Source of the DNA: Dioscorea cayenensis subsp. rotundata | Taxonomy: Eukaryota > Streptophyta > Magnoliopsida > Dioscoreales > Dioscoreaceae | NCBI RefSeq assembly: GCF_009730915.1 | Contig: NC_052496.1 | Coordinates: forward strand, 977,875-1,041,874 | Length of the DNA: 64,000 nucleotides | Direction: 5' to 3' | Shown here: positions 47,823 through 60,949 of the stretch, piece after piece | Layout: every line of letters starts with the position of its first letter | Numbering within the stretch: position 1 is the stretch's first letter | Program-made: the position numbers and the translations under genes | Notes under the pieces: generated by a model | Database searches by the model: none | What the model saw: only the letters and a program-made list of their open reading frames with translations | What the model was told of the DNA's origin: nothing

Positions 47823-50391
47823 TCATGCATCTTTCTCTCCTTGGATACTTGGTTCAACTGCAGGTATTGCTGGTGTTGTGTCTACTAGGCCACTATGATG
47901 ACCACCTTAAATCCATCCATACAGAAAAACAAAAAAAGTAGACAAGTTATCCAACATCAGGGACAGAACTAGGTGAAATTTGGTTGATTGTAATTGTATT
48001 ACCTGAATTCTTTTGGATAGACAAGCCCAAGTCTTTTCTAATTTCTGTAGCCTGGCCAACTGCTTTAGTATAACCGACGTGTGATGGCACACCAGAAGAA
48101 GGGGAGTAATTGGTAGACCATGATCCACCCTTTGACCCAGCCAGAGCCAATATCACGTCTGCCTGTTAGCAACCAAAGAAGCGAGCAAATAAACAGCAAT
48201 GCCATTTTTATGCGAAGTTGAGAAAGATGCATAAAACCAGTGCAGAATTAAGATCCGTTATTGTTATTTATTACAAAAACAGCATGGTAAAAGTCATTGT
48301 GCATATGAACATCATAAGCAAATGATCACATATATGACAGAAGAATCTACTACATGTGCGAACAAGAGTTCCCTATATCTAAAAAAAATGCAATACAAGC
48401 ACAACCATACATCATGGTTAGCAGCATTCTTTCATAAGAGATTTAACTTTCTCAGAAACAATAGTAAGAATGTTTAAGGAAAAGCTAACACAAATCCATC
48501 CAAAAGCTATGAATGATGAGTTGTGTTTCAATAATTTAAGGGTATCGAAAAATTATATAAGAGTCATATTCTATCTTAAGAAGCATCAATCTGACAGGTC
48601 TCCTTATTTCATAGATTGAATAAGAGACAAAGGAAAAAATAATAATGATAGTAATAATGGATCGAGCTCACCTTGTGCGGATGAACATCATCAAAAACAT
48701 GTGCTAGGCCATCATAAAATATGGTCATTTGCCGACAAACGGATGATAATTTATGGCAACTGCAAACATTAAACAGAAGGTTCACTAGCATTAATCCATC
48801 CATGCAGTTACTAGAGAAAATTTGAAAGCTTTGAGAAACAAGCTAACACAAGGCTATAAGAGAAGCAGAATAATCTTTTACCTGGGTTTGGACAAACCTG
48901 GTTCTATCACCAGGGGGGAAGGCTTGGGACTATGGCTACATGGCAAGGCTATGTTTGAGTCTCTCCCACCAACTCCCAAATCAGGGCTAGCAAGTTTCAA
49001 AGACTCACAATCTTTAATGCGAGTTCTAGACCCTTCATCTGCCACAACTTTTGAGATAATTGTAGGTCCTGTAGTAGCATCCCTGCAAACATATGAAGGA
49101 GGAGGATTGTCTACGTGATTGCTATTTACGGTTAAGCATGAATAGTAGTTCACAATTTGCCTAGGATTTGTGATCACTGATCTTTCCCACCTGAGCGTAA
49201 GTGAATTTGTCCCAACACCGATAGAAGGATGGGGTATAAGAGAAGTTGGCCTCGGCGGTCGCATAGAGAATGTTGTTTCTTTAACATCATGTGATCTTTT
49301 AGGTGACCCCATAACAAAGTCTTTCCCGAGAATCTAAACATTATATCAAAATATTTTTGGATAAAATATGCAAGAAACCAAAACTGATTCATTAAGCAAA
49401 ATTAGGAGTTCAAAAGGATATAAACAACATGTACTTTCACGAGACGTGGACTATCAAGGGAATTGGAGACAGCAGGGAGTATTTGATCACTGTTCATACC
49501 CATATAAGCTGGGCTTCTGCTTCTCTTTCTTCCTGAGAATGAAATGCTTCTTAGTGTCTTCCTACATTGAATGATAAAGAAGAACACATGTAGTTTCTTT
49601 TACTTAGTAGAGATACAGAAAAAGTGATGAAAACTTTTACAACAGAAATTCCTTTAGGATATATTCTAAACTTCATTTTGACAATAATGAGAAAAGAACT
49701 TGTGGTTAGTGGAGATGGTACAGGGTAGACATGCACATATATGGGGGTGATCAAAATAGGCTAGACAGATAACAGGGAACAACATGGAGTACCAGTAGTT
49801 GGCAGGCCAAGTGAACTCTGAAGAGTATAAACAGAGCAATGTCCAAAACAAGAGCAGGGAAAACATTAAAATAATAATAATAATAATAATAATGTGAACT
49901 CTTATAACCGACCTACAAACCCACAGATAATGTATATGTACTTAATCAGATTAACTAGTTTTCAGCCATAATATTAAAATCACATGCTTGAGAAAAAATA
50001 AATAAATAAGGTGACCTAAAAAACCAAGAGATTGATAGATAAGAAATTCTCCATGTATTATATTACACAATCATACTAAAAAGTTTTTAAACCCTAAAAC
50101 CCATCATATGGAGAGCGATATCAGGAACAACAGAAAAAGGCGGAATCTTTATCAACAGATCAACAGTAACAACACGAACAAAATTATTTATAAGAAGAAG
50201 AAACCTGAGGCCGGATCAGAGCAGTGGAGCACCAAGCCATAGCCACCGGCAGCGCCACCAACTTCAGAACCCCTGTTGTCCCTCCTCTCCTTCTCCCATT
50301 CAGCAGAAACAACAGATGGATCAGGAGACTCACCGCATCTCATCCCTAAGAAATCAAAAAACATGGGCTTATCCTTGTCACTGGCCATCAT
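47823..50391 (-). CDS. TIFY8-like protein (ZIM/TIFY domain, no Jas motif)
   Basis: TIFY proteins act in transcriptional repression complexes; TIFY8 recruits NINJA/TOPLESS-type corepressors but is not a jasmonate-degraded JAZ. Exon 1 begins with two ATGs (50391 and 50388) and reads MFFDFLGMRCG. The exon at about 48878-49315 is Ser/Pro-rich (SPKRSHDVKETTFSMRPPRP). The ZIM domain is split by an intron: SSVCRQMTIFYDGLAHVFDD (about 48680-48770) joins ADVILALAGSKGGSWSTNYS (about 48090-48165), followed by SSGVPSHVGYTKAVGQ, typical of TIFY8. The signature is TIFYDG rather than TIFYGG. The last exon gives VDTTPAIPAVEPSIQGEKDA and a stop at 47823. No Jas-type SLxxFxxKRxxR follows the ZIM domain and no CCT or GATA domain is seen. 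Exon structure partly inferred. Confidence 0.87.
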
Positions 50392-51303
50392 CAGAACCCG
50401 CCATTATCTCCGTTCAAAATGCCACCTTTTTCTCCATAAATGAGAAGTATTTCCAAATAGCCAGCGAGAGCTTGCTAATTGTCTCTCAGAGAGACTAAGA
50501 GACAGAGAGTGTGATGTGGCTTTATAGATGGAAAAGTAGCATCTTTGTTTGTTTTGTTTCTTGTGAGCAGATTTCTAGATTTATATAATGTATATATATA
50601 TATATTGATGCGTTTGCAATATGATGATGAGTAGAAAAGAAAAGAAAACATTAAATAAAGCATGATGATATCAATAACAACATTAGACTTTTTTAACACC
50701 AAAATCTAAAATGCATAGAATCTCAATTTCAATTGTACATCAAACTTTCTTGGCTTGCATGATTGTACCTTAAACCAGTAATAAGACGGATATAGTTCTT
50801 GTTTACTAGGATTCCACTTTGCCCGGATTAGATTATAATCATACATCTCCATTACACGCTGAAAAGACATTCCCAAGTGTGGGCCTATGTTTTGTTAAAG
50901 AATCAACAAGCAATTATTAAGAATAATAAACCAAACAACCAGAACCACCCAAAAAGATGGCTCTGTGAACTGATCATTAATACATAAAGCCACGCATGCA
51001 TGAGCTGCTCAATTTGATTCTTTCAAGGAAATATATATGTACAGGAAATTTAGTTTGCAAATAAAAGACAAGCCAAATAAATGTGCATACAGAAAGGAAG
51101 AACATGGTTAGCACATATGACCCAACAAGGAGATGGCACTTGTGATGTTTAATAGATGTGATAACCAAGGTGACAGAAGGCTTGTCCTACAAAAACAGGC
51201 AGAACATTTCAGACCCACTAGAACATGACGCTTCTCCAAAAGGTATATAGACAAAACTATATAGCGGCTTCTTCTTCTTCTTCTTCTTCTTCTTTCAAGT
51301 GAT
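50392..51303. other. TIFY8 promoter and LEUNIG 3' flank
   Basis: Both genes are on the minus strand, so this 0.9-kb spacer holds the TIFY8 promoter/5' leader (left) and the LEUNIG 3' untranslated region (right). A TTC run at 51268-51294 lies just behind the LEUNIG stop codon. No other gene. Confidence 0.6.
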
Positions 51304-54300
51304 TCATTTCCAGAGCTTGACAAACGTATCATGACTTGCAGATGCTATTAAACCAGTCACGTTAGATACTGCCATGGATGCAATAAGTCTTTCATGAGCT
51401 GCAATACTCCTCGTCTTGTTCTCGGTCATGTCCCAAAGTTCAATAGACTGTGCAAATTCATGTAGATTTCGTAATTTGATATCCAAGCTTAAAAGAATTC
51501 AGAAATAATGGCACTTCCCAACTACTACCAGTGTACGAATGAGATAATAAACAGCTATCCTTATCTTTATGTTTGGTCACTGATACGCATCAGAAAAGGA
51601 CAGCAAACAACATAAGTAAAAATATTTAAATACTTAGAAAATGTTGCACCGCTGAAAAGCATATTACTTCAAGCAAGTTTAAACGGAATAGGTTCCAATA
51701 CTTATTAATCTCATGGGTAAAGAAGAGAAATGCAAAGGAAATACAATATACATATAAATAAAGCAGTAGATTGACAGAGAAAGCTACTGCTAGTGCCTGT
51801 TACAAGGCCTGAAAACCTGGCTATGCTAAACCTGACTATGCAAATGTGCTCGAAGGCGCTTTAAATTGGACTAATGAAATTTCGGAATCACTATAAAAGG
51901 TTTCATAAGAAAGTTAACATTTTTTTTTATTAGTTCTTTGAAAACGGTGAGTGAAAACTAAAGGTAATTAAATATTAGACGGAAGAACTTGCCTGATAAG
52001 CGCCAATAACCAACAAAGATGGATAGTTGGGGTGGAAAACGCATGAGTGGAACTTGTTCCCATAGCAGCTCAACTCATGCACACAGTCACCTTCGCTACC
52101 TGATCCAACCGACCAAACCTTGACCGAGTCCTCGCTAACAGATGCTACATACTCGCCCGATGGATCCCAACACACAGAATCAACAGTTTTTGCATGTCCC
52201 TACGAATGAGAAATGATTGGAAAAAGTTACTAAGTAACTCAAAAGAAGAGGAAAGGGTCACAAAGCAATTCATGACCATATAGTTGGAGAATCCAATGAA
52301 ACATCCATCAAAAGTGGTTAAAAAGGGGGATCCATCATTTGCGTTATAATGTCAATAATTCCAAAAGCATGTCATACCATGTTTTAACTTTGGTAACTTT
52401 GGCTTCTATTGGTTTATTATTCCTAGAATGTTAGACTGAAGCGGATCATACTGGAAATTTATAAGTGGTTCATAAGGAAAGGACCACAAGATCAGTTACC
52501 TTCAAAGACTGACGAATAGCCAGAGACTCCACATCTAGGATTGATACTGTGTTCTCAGAAGCAGCTGCAAGATATCTACCCATATGAGGTTGAAATCTCA
52601 TTTGGGTTGTGCCACCTTCCACAGTCTACAGAGATATTAAAAAAGGTAGAACACAAGTAAGAAACAGCATAACGAAAAGACATGCGCCACAAAGAGTTCA
52701 TCTCAGCAATCAGTGAGAGGTCCTTTTGAAATCAGAATAATGTCAAGGCTCAAGTATCAAGAAAAGCCTGCCAGAATGAAGCACAGAAATGATTACAAGG
52801 AGAAAATGCATATACCTTAAAGACTTCTGCACAACTGCCATTATTTATGCTCCAATAGCGTATTTCCCCGTCCTTATCACAAGAGCAAATAAAATCTTCC
52901 TTGATTGGGTGAAAATCTAGAGACATGACAGCTGCAGGGTGCCCCGTAAAAGTGCGAAGGGAATAGCCTGGCTGTAGATAGAATAATCAAATCATATTCA
53001 TTCAAAGAGTCGAACTTGAAAGACAGATGATAATAGAAGGCAAATCATAAATCACCACAAAAATGAAAACAAACCAGTGCAATTTTGAAAGGCCACAGAA
53101 CCATAAAGATTTGACTTTTATTTACGTCTAATAACGTAAAAGTTGGGCTTTGTGGTTTTGATAATTCTTTCAAAGATTTCAACTTTCATGTACTTCAAAT
53201 CCTTCCAAACCATATTATTTATTACAAATGCAGTCAACACCCACATAGTGTAGAAGCTTTTTGACTGGGATAAAATAAATAAAACAACTAGAAGTATTAG
53301 CAAAAAATATCGGTGAATGAGTGGTGACTTACATTTTCAGCATCCCAAACTCTAACAGTTTTATCAAATGAAGATGTAGCCAACCGTGGCATGCTTGGGC
53401 TAAACCGCACATCAGTAATCAAAAAAGAATGTTCCTCCAATGTCAATTTCAACTTTAAAGTATCAGTGTACCACAAGCATGCCTGCAATGGTAGATCAAC
53501 CGGCAAACGGTGTGAAATTCACTCCAGCTCTGATGGATGAGCACTATCACACAGAAATATAAAAAAGCAATTATAATAAGTGTTTCATCGATTTATAATT
53601 TCAACCTTTTTATCATGCCCCCCTGTAGCTAATAGCTTTCCATCTGATGAGAAGTGGCAACAGATAACTTTATTTGTACTGGCCCGTGCAGAAGCAATCT
53701 CAGCAAATGTAAATCCTGCTAAAGCAAATTAAGAAATATCAAATAAAAAGTAACCACTCTAAAATAGAAAGCAAAACAAAGATTATATATGGTTATTCTC
53801 GATCACACGTAGATGGTGAAAAATCCTTAAAAGAAAATTAGATGACAAAGCAAGCAAACCTTTGGTAACATCCATACTTCGCCCTATCGCATCCCTTGGA
53901 TCTGAGTCATCTTGGGATAAAAATGATTCCACGTTATCATCCAAGGCACCATCGTCCACAAACCGATCTATGTCAACCTGTAAGACATGTTTGTTATCAC
54001 CCCGCTGCCAAAATGGAGTGCCAATGAGAATTCATGCAATCAGCAGTCAGGCCCCAACTTTAAAGCTATATTGCTACCCTTTGCTGAAGAAACAGACAAC
54101 TATAGAACAGCTTCTTGCATACTCACCAACTGGTTTGTGCCATCAGACGGAAACACAAGTAAAGGCTTGGAAGAACTACCATTATGTTGCAATGAAGGCA
54201 TATCTCCAGGTGTGTGGGTAGAGGGGGTTGAGGGTGCTGAACTTGGTGAGGGTCCAGTAGTATTTGCAGTACCTGAACTATTGGCAGGGCCTGAGGATGA

Positions 54301-57300
54301 AACAGGCTGCTTCCGCTTGCGTCCACCTTGATTTTTTGGAGCCTGGAAACACATAATGCATGGTGAAACTATTGAAAGATAATCATGACATCAACAAGGA
54401 AAAACTAGGATTTATCTAATTGATACTTAAAAGTATATTTCCAATCCAATTAGAGATCAATAGTTTCCTCAAATGAATGTTCACTAAAGAAATTTTAGCT
54501 GTGAGTGATGCAAAGATCAGGTGAAATTTGAAAAGTAGAACAAATTTTAGTTGTGAAGTATCAAGAAATTATTGTCACTAGGAACTGTCTTCATAAAGGA
54601 CAACCAAAGGAGCAAATTTTAGCTGTAAAATCAGTTCAAACAAAAGATGCCCACAATATACCCATGGGCCTCAAACTAACACTGATACCACCAAAGAACA
54701 CTACAAATAAGCCTGTATTTAGTTTCCACCAATGAATGTTGACTAAAGAAAATTTAGCTGTGAATGGTGCAAAAATCAGGTGAAATTGAACAAATTTTAC
54801 TAGTGAGGTATCAAGAACTTGTTGTCACTAAGAACTGTCTTCATATAGGACAACAGAAAGGAGCAAATTTTAGCTGTAAAGTCAGTTCAAACTTAAGATG
54901 CCCAAAATATCCTCATGGGCCTCAAACTAACACTGGTTGTACCACCAAAGAACAACACAAATAAGCCTGGTATTTAGATAACTAACACCCAAGACCATTC
55001 CAGATTGCACAGAGCTGTAAAATAAAGCATTACACTTAATAACCCGCTGATAATTTCTTATTCTTTTAAAAAAAAAACCCCAAATAATTAATAAACCTGC
55101 TCAGGTCCTCGGTAAGAGTTTGACATGCCTCCATCAACAGTCACACTGCCCGTCCCCATCTTCTCTTGCTGATGAAGATGAGGATTTGAACTCTGTGACT
55201 GCTGACTTGAAATTGGATGATGTTGAAGTTGTCCCTGCTGACTGCTGTTTTGCTGTTGTTGCTGAAGCTGAGCGATTTTCTACCACAAAAAGAAATGAGG
55301 ATTGGGAAGGGATTAGAATGCCATTTACGCATTGTGGATCAAAAAAGCCACCGACCAATACTACTGAACAGCAAAGAAAAGAAAAGTAGATTAAGATGTA
55401 TTAAACAAGAGACCAAAGTAAAAACAGTAAACACAGAACAATGAAATCCAAGTTCACTAAAAGCATAACATAATCAGCAAAAAGAGTAACTACAAGTATG
55501 GACCAAAGCAATATAATTCAGAAGCAATAGATATTGGAACAAAATGATGGCAATGAATATTACTACCTTGATCAACAAATCAGTATCTGTCCGATTGAGA
55601 ACAGGACCTGCGGTTTGCATAGGGGAACCAACATTTTGAATGATATCACCAACAAGATTTGCCTGACCATCTTTTCCAAGAACTAAATTCCTATTATTTA
55701 AAAACATCCTCAACTTTCTGCTGTCAATGTCTCCAGCAGGTGAGGATGTCAAATTTTGTTGTGCCTGAAGAAGAAGCTGCTGCTGCTGCTGCGAAGTGAG
55801 AAACTGAAGTTGATGAAATTGTTGCGGAGATTGTATGAATGGCTTTTGTTGTAGAACCCCTGTGCGAAGCTGATCTAGGCCCTAAAAAATGGGAGAAGAG
55901 GTCACATCAAGAATGGTGTCTGATTTAGATTAAAGCTTTCTCAATAGAAGGAAAAGAGTGATCAATTAAACCAGCAGCCATTCAAGAAGGAAATACATTT
56001 AAACACTGGGAAGAGAAATGACAGGCACTTGAACTGGTCAGACATGGCATATACATTATCAAAAGAGAAGTCATTAATATTAGGTTTGTAATTAACCAGC
56101 CTTACATAGCCAACAGTGGTAAGAGAATTGGAGCAATATTCATCAATATGATTGGACTGAGAGCAGGAAAATCATACTTCATTAACCAGATTACCAGGTT
56201 CATATTTCTTCATAAGCCCTAAGCTTAAAGATCAGGTATAGCAATTTCCTGTGTTTCAAATGTGATCAATTAGGATAAGATGCAGGATTTAGTAATGCCC
56301 CTATAAACGTCTTCATCAGTGCACTCGCATGCCATCATTAAGACATCAATCAATGCTTCACTGCCTCAGTATCTTAATTTAAACAATGAATTGAAATATG
56401 TTGTGTGACAATCTTACTGTGAGTGGCCATCCTTTCAAAGTCAAGTTGCTCCCAGCTTGATTTGATCCTGCCACAAGTAAAATGTGTTAGTTTGTATTGC
56501 CTGTCATGCAAATCAAACATGGATCAAAACCAAACAGCAAGATGACAATTTCCACTTAAATGGAGCTGACAAAAGTTTCACGAGAATGAAAAGACAGGAA
56601 AGAATAAGCTGAAACACACATCATATAGAGATGCTTCGCCCAAAAGAAGACAAAGAGAAAAAGGAATATCTAATGCCACCACAGCACCATAGAAGAAGAT
56701 CATTTAACATCTTTGAATATGATATTGAGCATAAAATAGCCAGAACACATACATGCTCCAAACTATGAAGACTTTTGACAAATGTGGAAACTTCCAAATG
56801 TGGAAAAATAACAAAATATGAACACATGCACGAGAAGCTTTATCTGTTTGCATACCCATCAATGAACCATCAAGAGAAGCAGCTCTGGAGTTCAAAACAG
56901 GATTCATCTCAGTCTTAATGTCCTGTTACAGAAATGCATTTAGAACAGAAACAATAGGATCAGTAAGTGTCATCTCACAGAGACGTACAGGTGTTGATCC
57001 AGGAAGCTGCTGGTTTCTTGCCTGGACTTGCTGCAAAGTTCCAGGAGTACCAACAGTAGAGCCCGGTAAAAGATGCCTGAAAAATAAAGAATGAGAATTC
57101 ATGACCAACAGAAAGAGTCATTTGCAAAAAGACTTGGCATTCACATCATGTATATGATAAACACACGCATGATTCATTCTGTAATTTTGCCAGAACATAC
57201 TAAACATGCAAATTAAACCACCAAACAAGTCACGATTATCTCAATTTCATACAGAGAGATCACATCAAAAAAGCCATACAACACTCATGATTTGATCGGC

Positions 57301-59268
57301 GCAAGCATGACAACTTTTGGGCCAGGACTTAACATCAACTGCCAGAAGAATTTTTTTATGCACGCTAATATTAAGAAAAGATGAACTTAACCCCATTGGG
57401 CAATATTTACAAATTTCATGGGAGCCCCATTGATGCGCATCCTAGACAGAATTAGCCAGGTTAATGCCTAAGGATGTTAACAAAAAGAGTAAGTATACCC
57501 TGATGATTGTCCAGATCCTGCAGCTGGCTTAGCCATAGAAGCATGGTTTGGATCTAAGAGTTGGCCTGCATTCTCAGCTAATCTTTGCTGCATCAAGTTT
57601 TCAAAAAGACGAATAAGAACTCAATATCAACATAATATCATGCAAACAGTAAATTATTTGCAATGCATGCATAAAAAACCTTCATAGATGCCTCATCCAA
57701 AGAACCCCTCTGTAGAGGCAATTTTAGCTGTTCCTCGTACATCTTTGTTGCCAAAACATTTGCAGTTCCAGAACTCTGCCGCATCAAAGGATCACCACCT
57801 GCAAGCCCATTTGCTGAACCATTCAGCAGATGGGCTCCATCTCTTCGCAACTGCTGGTGTTGTTGCTGCTGTGGGTGTGCATGCCTCTGCATCAGTAGTT
57901 GTTGCATTTGAATTTGTTGTTGTTGTTGCTGTTGTTGCTGTTGTTGCTGGTGCTGGTGCTGTTGCTGCTGCTGCTGTGGCTGTTGTTGCTGTTGTTGTTG
58001 CTGTTGTTGTTGCTGCTGATGCTGCTGCTGCTCCCGAGCTTTAACAAGTTGAGTCTGCATCACAGGCAACTACAGATTTAATTTTGTTTAACAAAACAGC
58101 CATATCAACATGTGGCACAGGCAGAATTTAGAGCAAGAATGACCTTCTTGATATACTGCAAACAGTAGGCAGCTTCGCCACAATCTAGTTCAAATCACAA
58201 TAGTAGCACAATACTTCTCTATATTGTTTTAGAACAATAGAACAATGGAACAATCCAAAGAAATATACTTCCCAAATGGTGAGCTTGTTCAATATAATCA
58301 CTCCTATTATATGAATTAAAACCTTCTTCCTACAAGAAAATTATCACACACAGATTTCTCCTGTTCAGAATAAGAAAATGTGATAACTTGCCTCTATATA
58401 TGTTGCTGCAACATCAGAGTGTTTCTCATTAGTCCTTGCAATGAAGATATCCCAGAAAACAGACCACCATTCAAACAGAAAGCCACCCGGCGCATCAATT
58501 GCTGGAAACGAATTTAATCTTAGAGAAAACATAAAAACTGGATGTCCGATGCTAAAACCTAAAGAAGACTTCAACTTTAGCTGCAGTTGAATACACCCAA
58601 CACTTACCAACAGGATCCGAAGAAACTTTCCCTTCTGCCTGAAATGCCTTTGCAGTGGCCTGTAAATTCCTTTTAATGAAATAATCATATATGTAAACAT
58701 CCAACCTGCCCCATCATCAACAAAGAAGATTTAACCATTGAAAAGCGCAACCAAGAAACTAAAAAACATAAAAAATACTAATTAAGATGGAAATAGCTCA
58801 ACAACCAAAACTGCATAAGATGAAATATTTTAATCACTGGCCTGATTACCGGACCGAAAAAAAAGAAAGCCATGGAATCTAAAATGCACTGTCATTTTAA
58901 CAATATACATCAAAGGAACCAGAAATTAAACGATAAATCCCATAATATCAATTTACACAATAAGAAGCCATTGACGAATGTCTATGACCTCGACCATAAG
59001 GCAAAATAGAAGACGAATACTCTCTCTGTAAGCTCCCATCAGATAAAGCGTCAAAAAAGAACATCTTTTTAATGACCAAAACTAAAACCTAAACTCAGAG
59101 CCCCACCATAAAACATCTAAAACCTACACAGTCTCAAGATAATAAACAACATTCATAAACAAATCACCAAGCTAAGCAATAAAACTAAATTTCATCAAAC
59201 AATCCAATATTTAAAAAAAAAAAACAAAAAACTCACATTTTATCAGCTTCCCAGTTGGTTTGCGACAT
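51304..59268 (-). CDS. Transcriptional corepressor LEUNIG (LUFS + Q-rich + WD40)
   Basis: Gro/Tup1-type corepressor that works with the adaptor SEUSS, best known for repressing AGAMOUS in flowers; nuclear. The LUFS/LisH domain spans exon 1 ([11 protein letters not shown], start 59268) and the next two exons ([52 protein letters not shown]). A long glutamine-rich tract follows (57850-58040). Then come [23 protein letters not shown], and the LUG-specific [20 protein letters not shown] with [15 protein letters not shown] at 54190-54320. The WD40 propeller runs from about 53730 to the end: [40 protein letters not shown] and, finally, [13 protein letters not shown]. The [10 protein letters not shown] block favours LUG over its paralogue LUH. 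About 17 exons, apparently intact; one intron holds a 259-bp tandem duplication. Confidence 0.95.
54473..54978. repeat. Two-copy tandem duplication (about 259 bp) in a LEUNIG intron
   Basis: Copy 1 starts at 54473 and copy 2 at 54732. Both contain ATGAATGTT.ACTAAAGAAA, AAATTTTAGCTGTAAA.TCAG, CCATGGGCCTCAAACTAACA (CTCATGGGCC in copy 2) and CACAAATAAGCCTG. Several percent divergence and small indels separate them, so the event is not recent. It does not touch the splice sites of flanking exons. Confidence 0.85.
57855..58035 (-). repeat. CAA/CAG glutamine tract of LEUNIG
   Basis: Coding triplet repeat giving several blocks of Gln broken by His, Pro and Met. CAA and CAG are mixed, which usually limits slippage. 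The Leu/Val-rich plus-strand ORFs over it are shadows. Confidence 0.85.
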
Positions 59269-60945
59269 AATTTCAACAAAATCCAACGCCTCAAACCCTA
59301 ACAAGCTTCAAACAATCCCTACAATCCTCCTCCTCCTCCTCGAATCCGATTCTGAAAACACTCCCATCCCCTTTTCTAACCCAAAGCTGAGCTGAACTCG
59401 ATCTACTTTTTCTAAAAATCCAGAAGAATCACCAAGGAAAACCAGGGGCCAGGAAAGAAACAAATCGAGAAACACTACTAACAAGTGAAGAGGAAATTTT
59501 ATACAAAGGGAAAGGCACAAAAATATTTATATTTATATATAATTACCTTCATTAATAAAAATAAAAATAAAAAAAAATCTTTCAATAATTAATTTATTAA
59601 TTATGTCTGTTTTTGGTCCCCTTTATTTAGACTGATTCATTTGACCACACACGTGGCAAAGAGATAAGTCGATTGACAGAGAGTTCCTTCGCTGAGAGTC
59701 AAGAACTGAGGTAATTTTTTCTTTTTCTTTTTTAAATTATTTTAATTGCGGAATATTTATTTTGTTTTATTTTATTTATATTCCTGAGCGGTATTTCGAC
59801 ATGTGTTGCCTTGTGCGTCACTATAAGAAGGAAGTGGTATAAGGAAATATGAGCCGTTGGATGGATGTGGGTAACGGTTGAGATGATTGGTGTACGAAAC
59901 GCGAACCGGCTGAGCTGTGGACTCTGGTACTTATCCTCGTCCGTTAATGCTTGGAAGCATCCCCAGACGTGGTGCATGGGCCCACTGAATTGACGACTAC
60001 GATTTGATGATTTTTTACTTTCCTTTTTATTTATTTATTTTTCTATATATTTTAATTTTTATTTACTTATCATGCACATACATATGTTAAGATTTTAATT
60101 GTTAACTCTACATCTATCTGAATTTATTTATGATTTTCTTTAAATAGGACCATTTATCATCTGCTTATTAAAAAAATAATAAATATTATGAAAATAAATA
60201 TAATAATCCTGATAAACTAATGTTTCAAGGAAATTTGTTGATTTATAATTAATGTTGGTGATGGATGAGAAATACATGATTGTAATGATATTTTCTATTT
60301 AAGAATATATATAAAGTTGTTTAAATGATATTTTATAAATTTTAAAATAATGGCCTAAATTAGATCCAAATTTCATAGCACGGACAGAGTTTGAGATCCA
60401 ATTTATGCCCACAGGCAATATGTTTATTTATTAATGCATGAATAAATGCACGTTAATGGGTCTATGGCTTTATTTAAAGTTAGGTACCACATCACATGTA
60501 CTTTTGATTTTTTTTTATTATTATTATTAATGGGTGGTTTATTATAAGTCATACAATTTTTATATCGAATTTTTAAATCCATAATCTTCAATAAAAATAT
60601 GCATCTCATGCTGAGACACACGATCCTTATAAATTCCAAACACTATATTTTAGGTGTCAATGCCATTTTCGTCATCGCCGTTGGAGAGCTCTCACTAAGA
60701 CCCTGCTGGGTGGTTATTTTATTTTATTTATTTATTTAATAAGCTAGTGGGTGGTTATTGCTTTAACCCTCAAAATAATCATAATAATAATATTATTATT
60801 GTTTATTAAAAAGTAAAAACATGGGGAAGGTAATGATGGGAAAGAGGGAGAAATACGATTTTTAAAAAAAATCACTTCTAATCAAATTTTAAACCAACAC
60901 TCTATTTGAAGGCAAAAGATGCACTGCAAATAATTTTCTTAAAAA
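59269..60945. other. LEUNIG 5' region and AT-rich spacer
   Basis: The first 250 bp are the probable LEUNIG leader. Region 59640-59990 is GC-richer and has a G-box. Beyond 60000 the sequence is AT-rich with a GGGTGGTTATT word repeated near 60708 and 60749. No gene seen. Confidence 0.5.
59649..59657. promoter_or_regulatory. G-box/ABRE-like site upstream of LEUNIG
   Basis: ACACGTGGC contains the palindrome CACGTG and the ACGTGGC core bound by bZIP or bHLH factors. It lies about 380 bp upstream of the LEUNIG start codon, close to TTGAC W-box cores (59641, 59674). Presence is certain, function is inference. Confidence 0.4.
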
Positions 60946-60949
60946 CAGT

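Noticed and set aside
57688-58081. Plus-strand Leu/Val-rich ORFs resembling membrane proteins
   Set aside because: They are the reverse of the LEUNIG glutamine tract (CAG/CAA read as CTG/TTG) and have no independent support.
47823-59268. TIFY8-LEUNIG neighbourhood as a functional operon-like module
   Set aside because: Plant genes are transcribed singly; the spacer is 0.9 kb and nothing shows co-regulation. Kept only as a remark.
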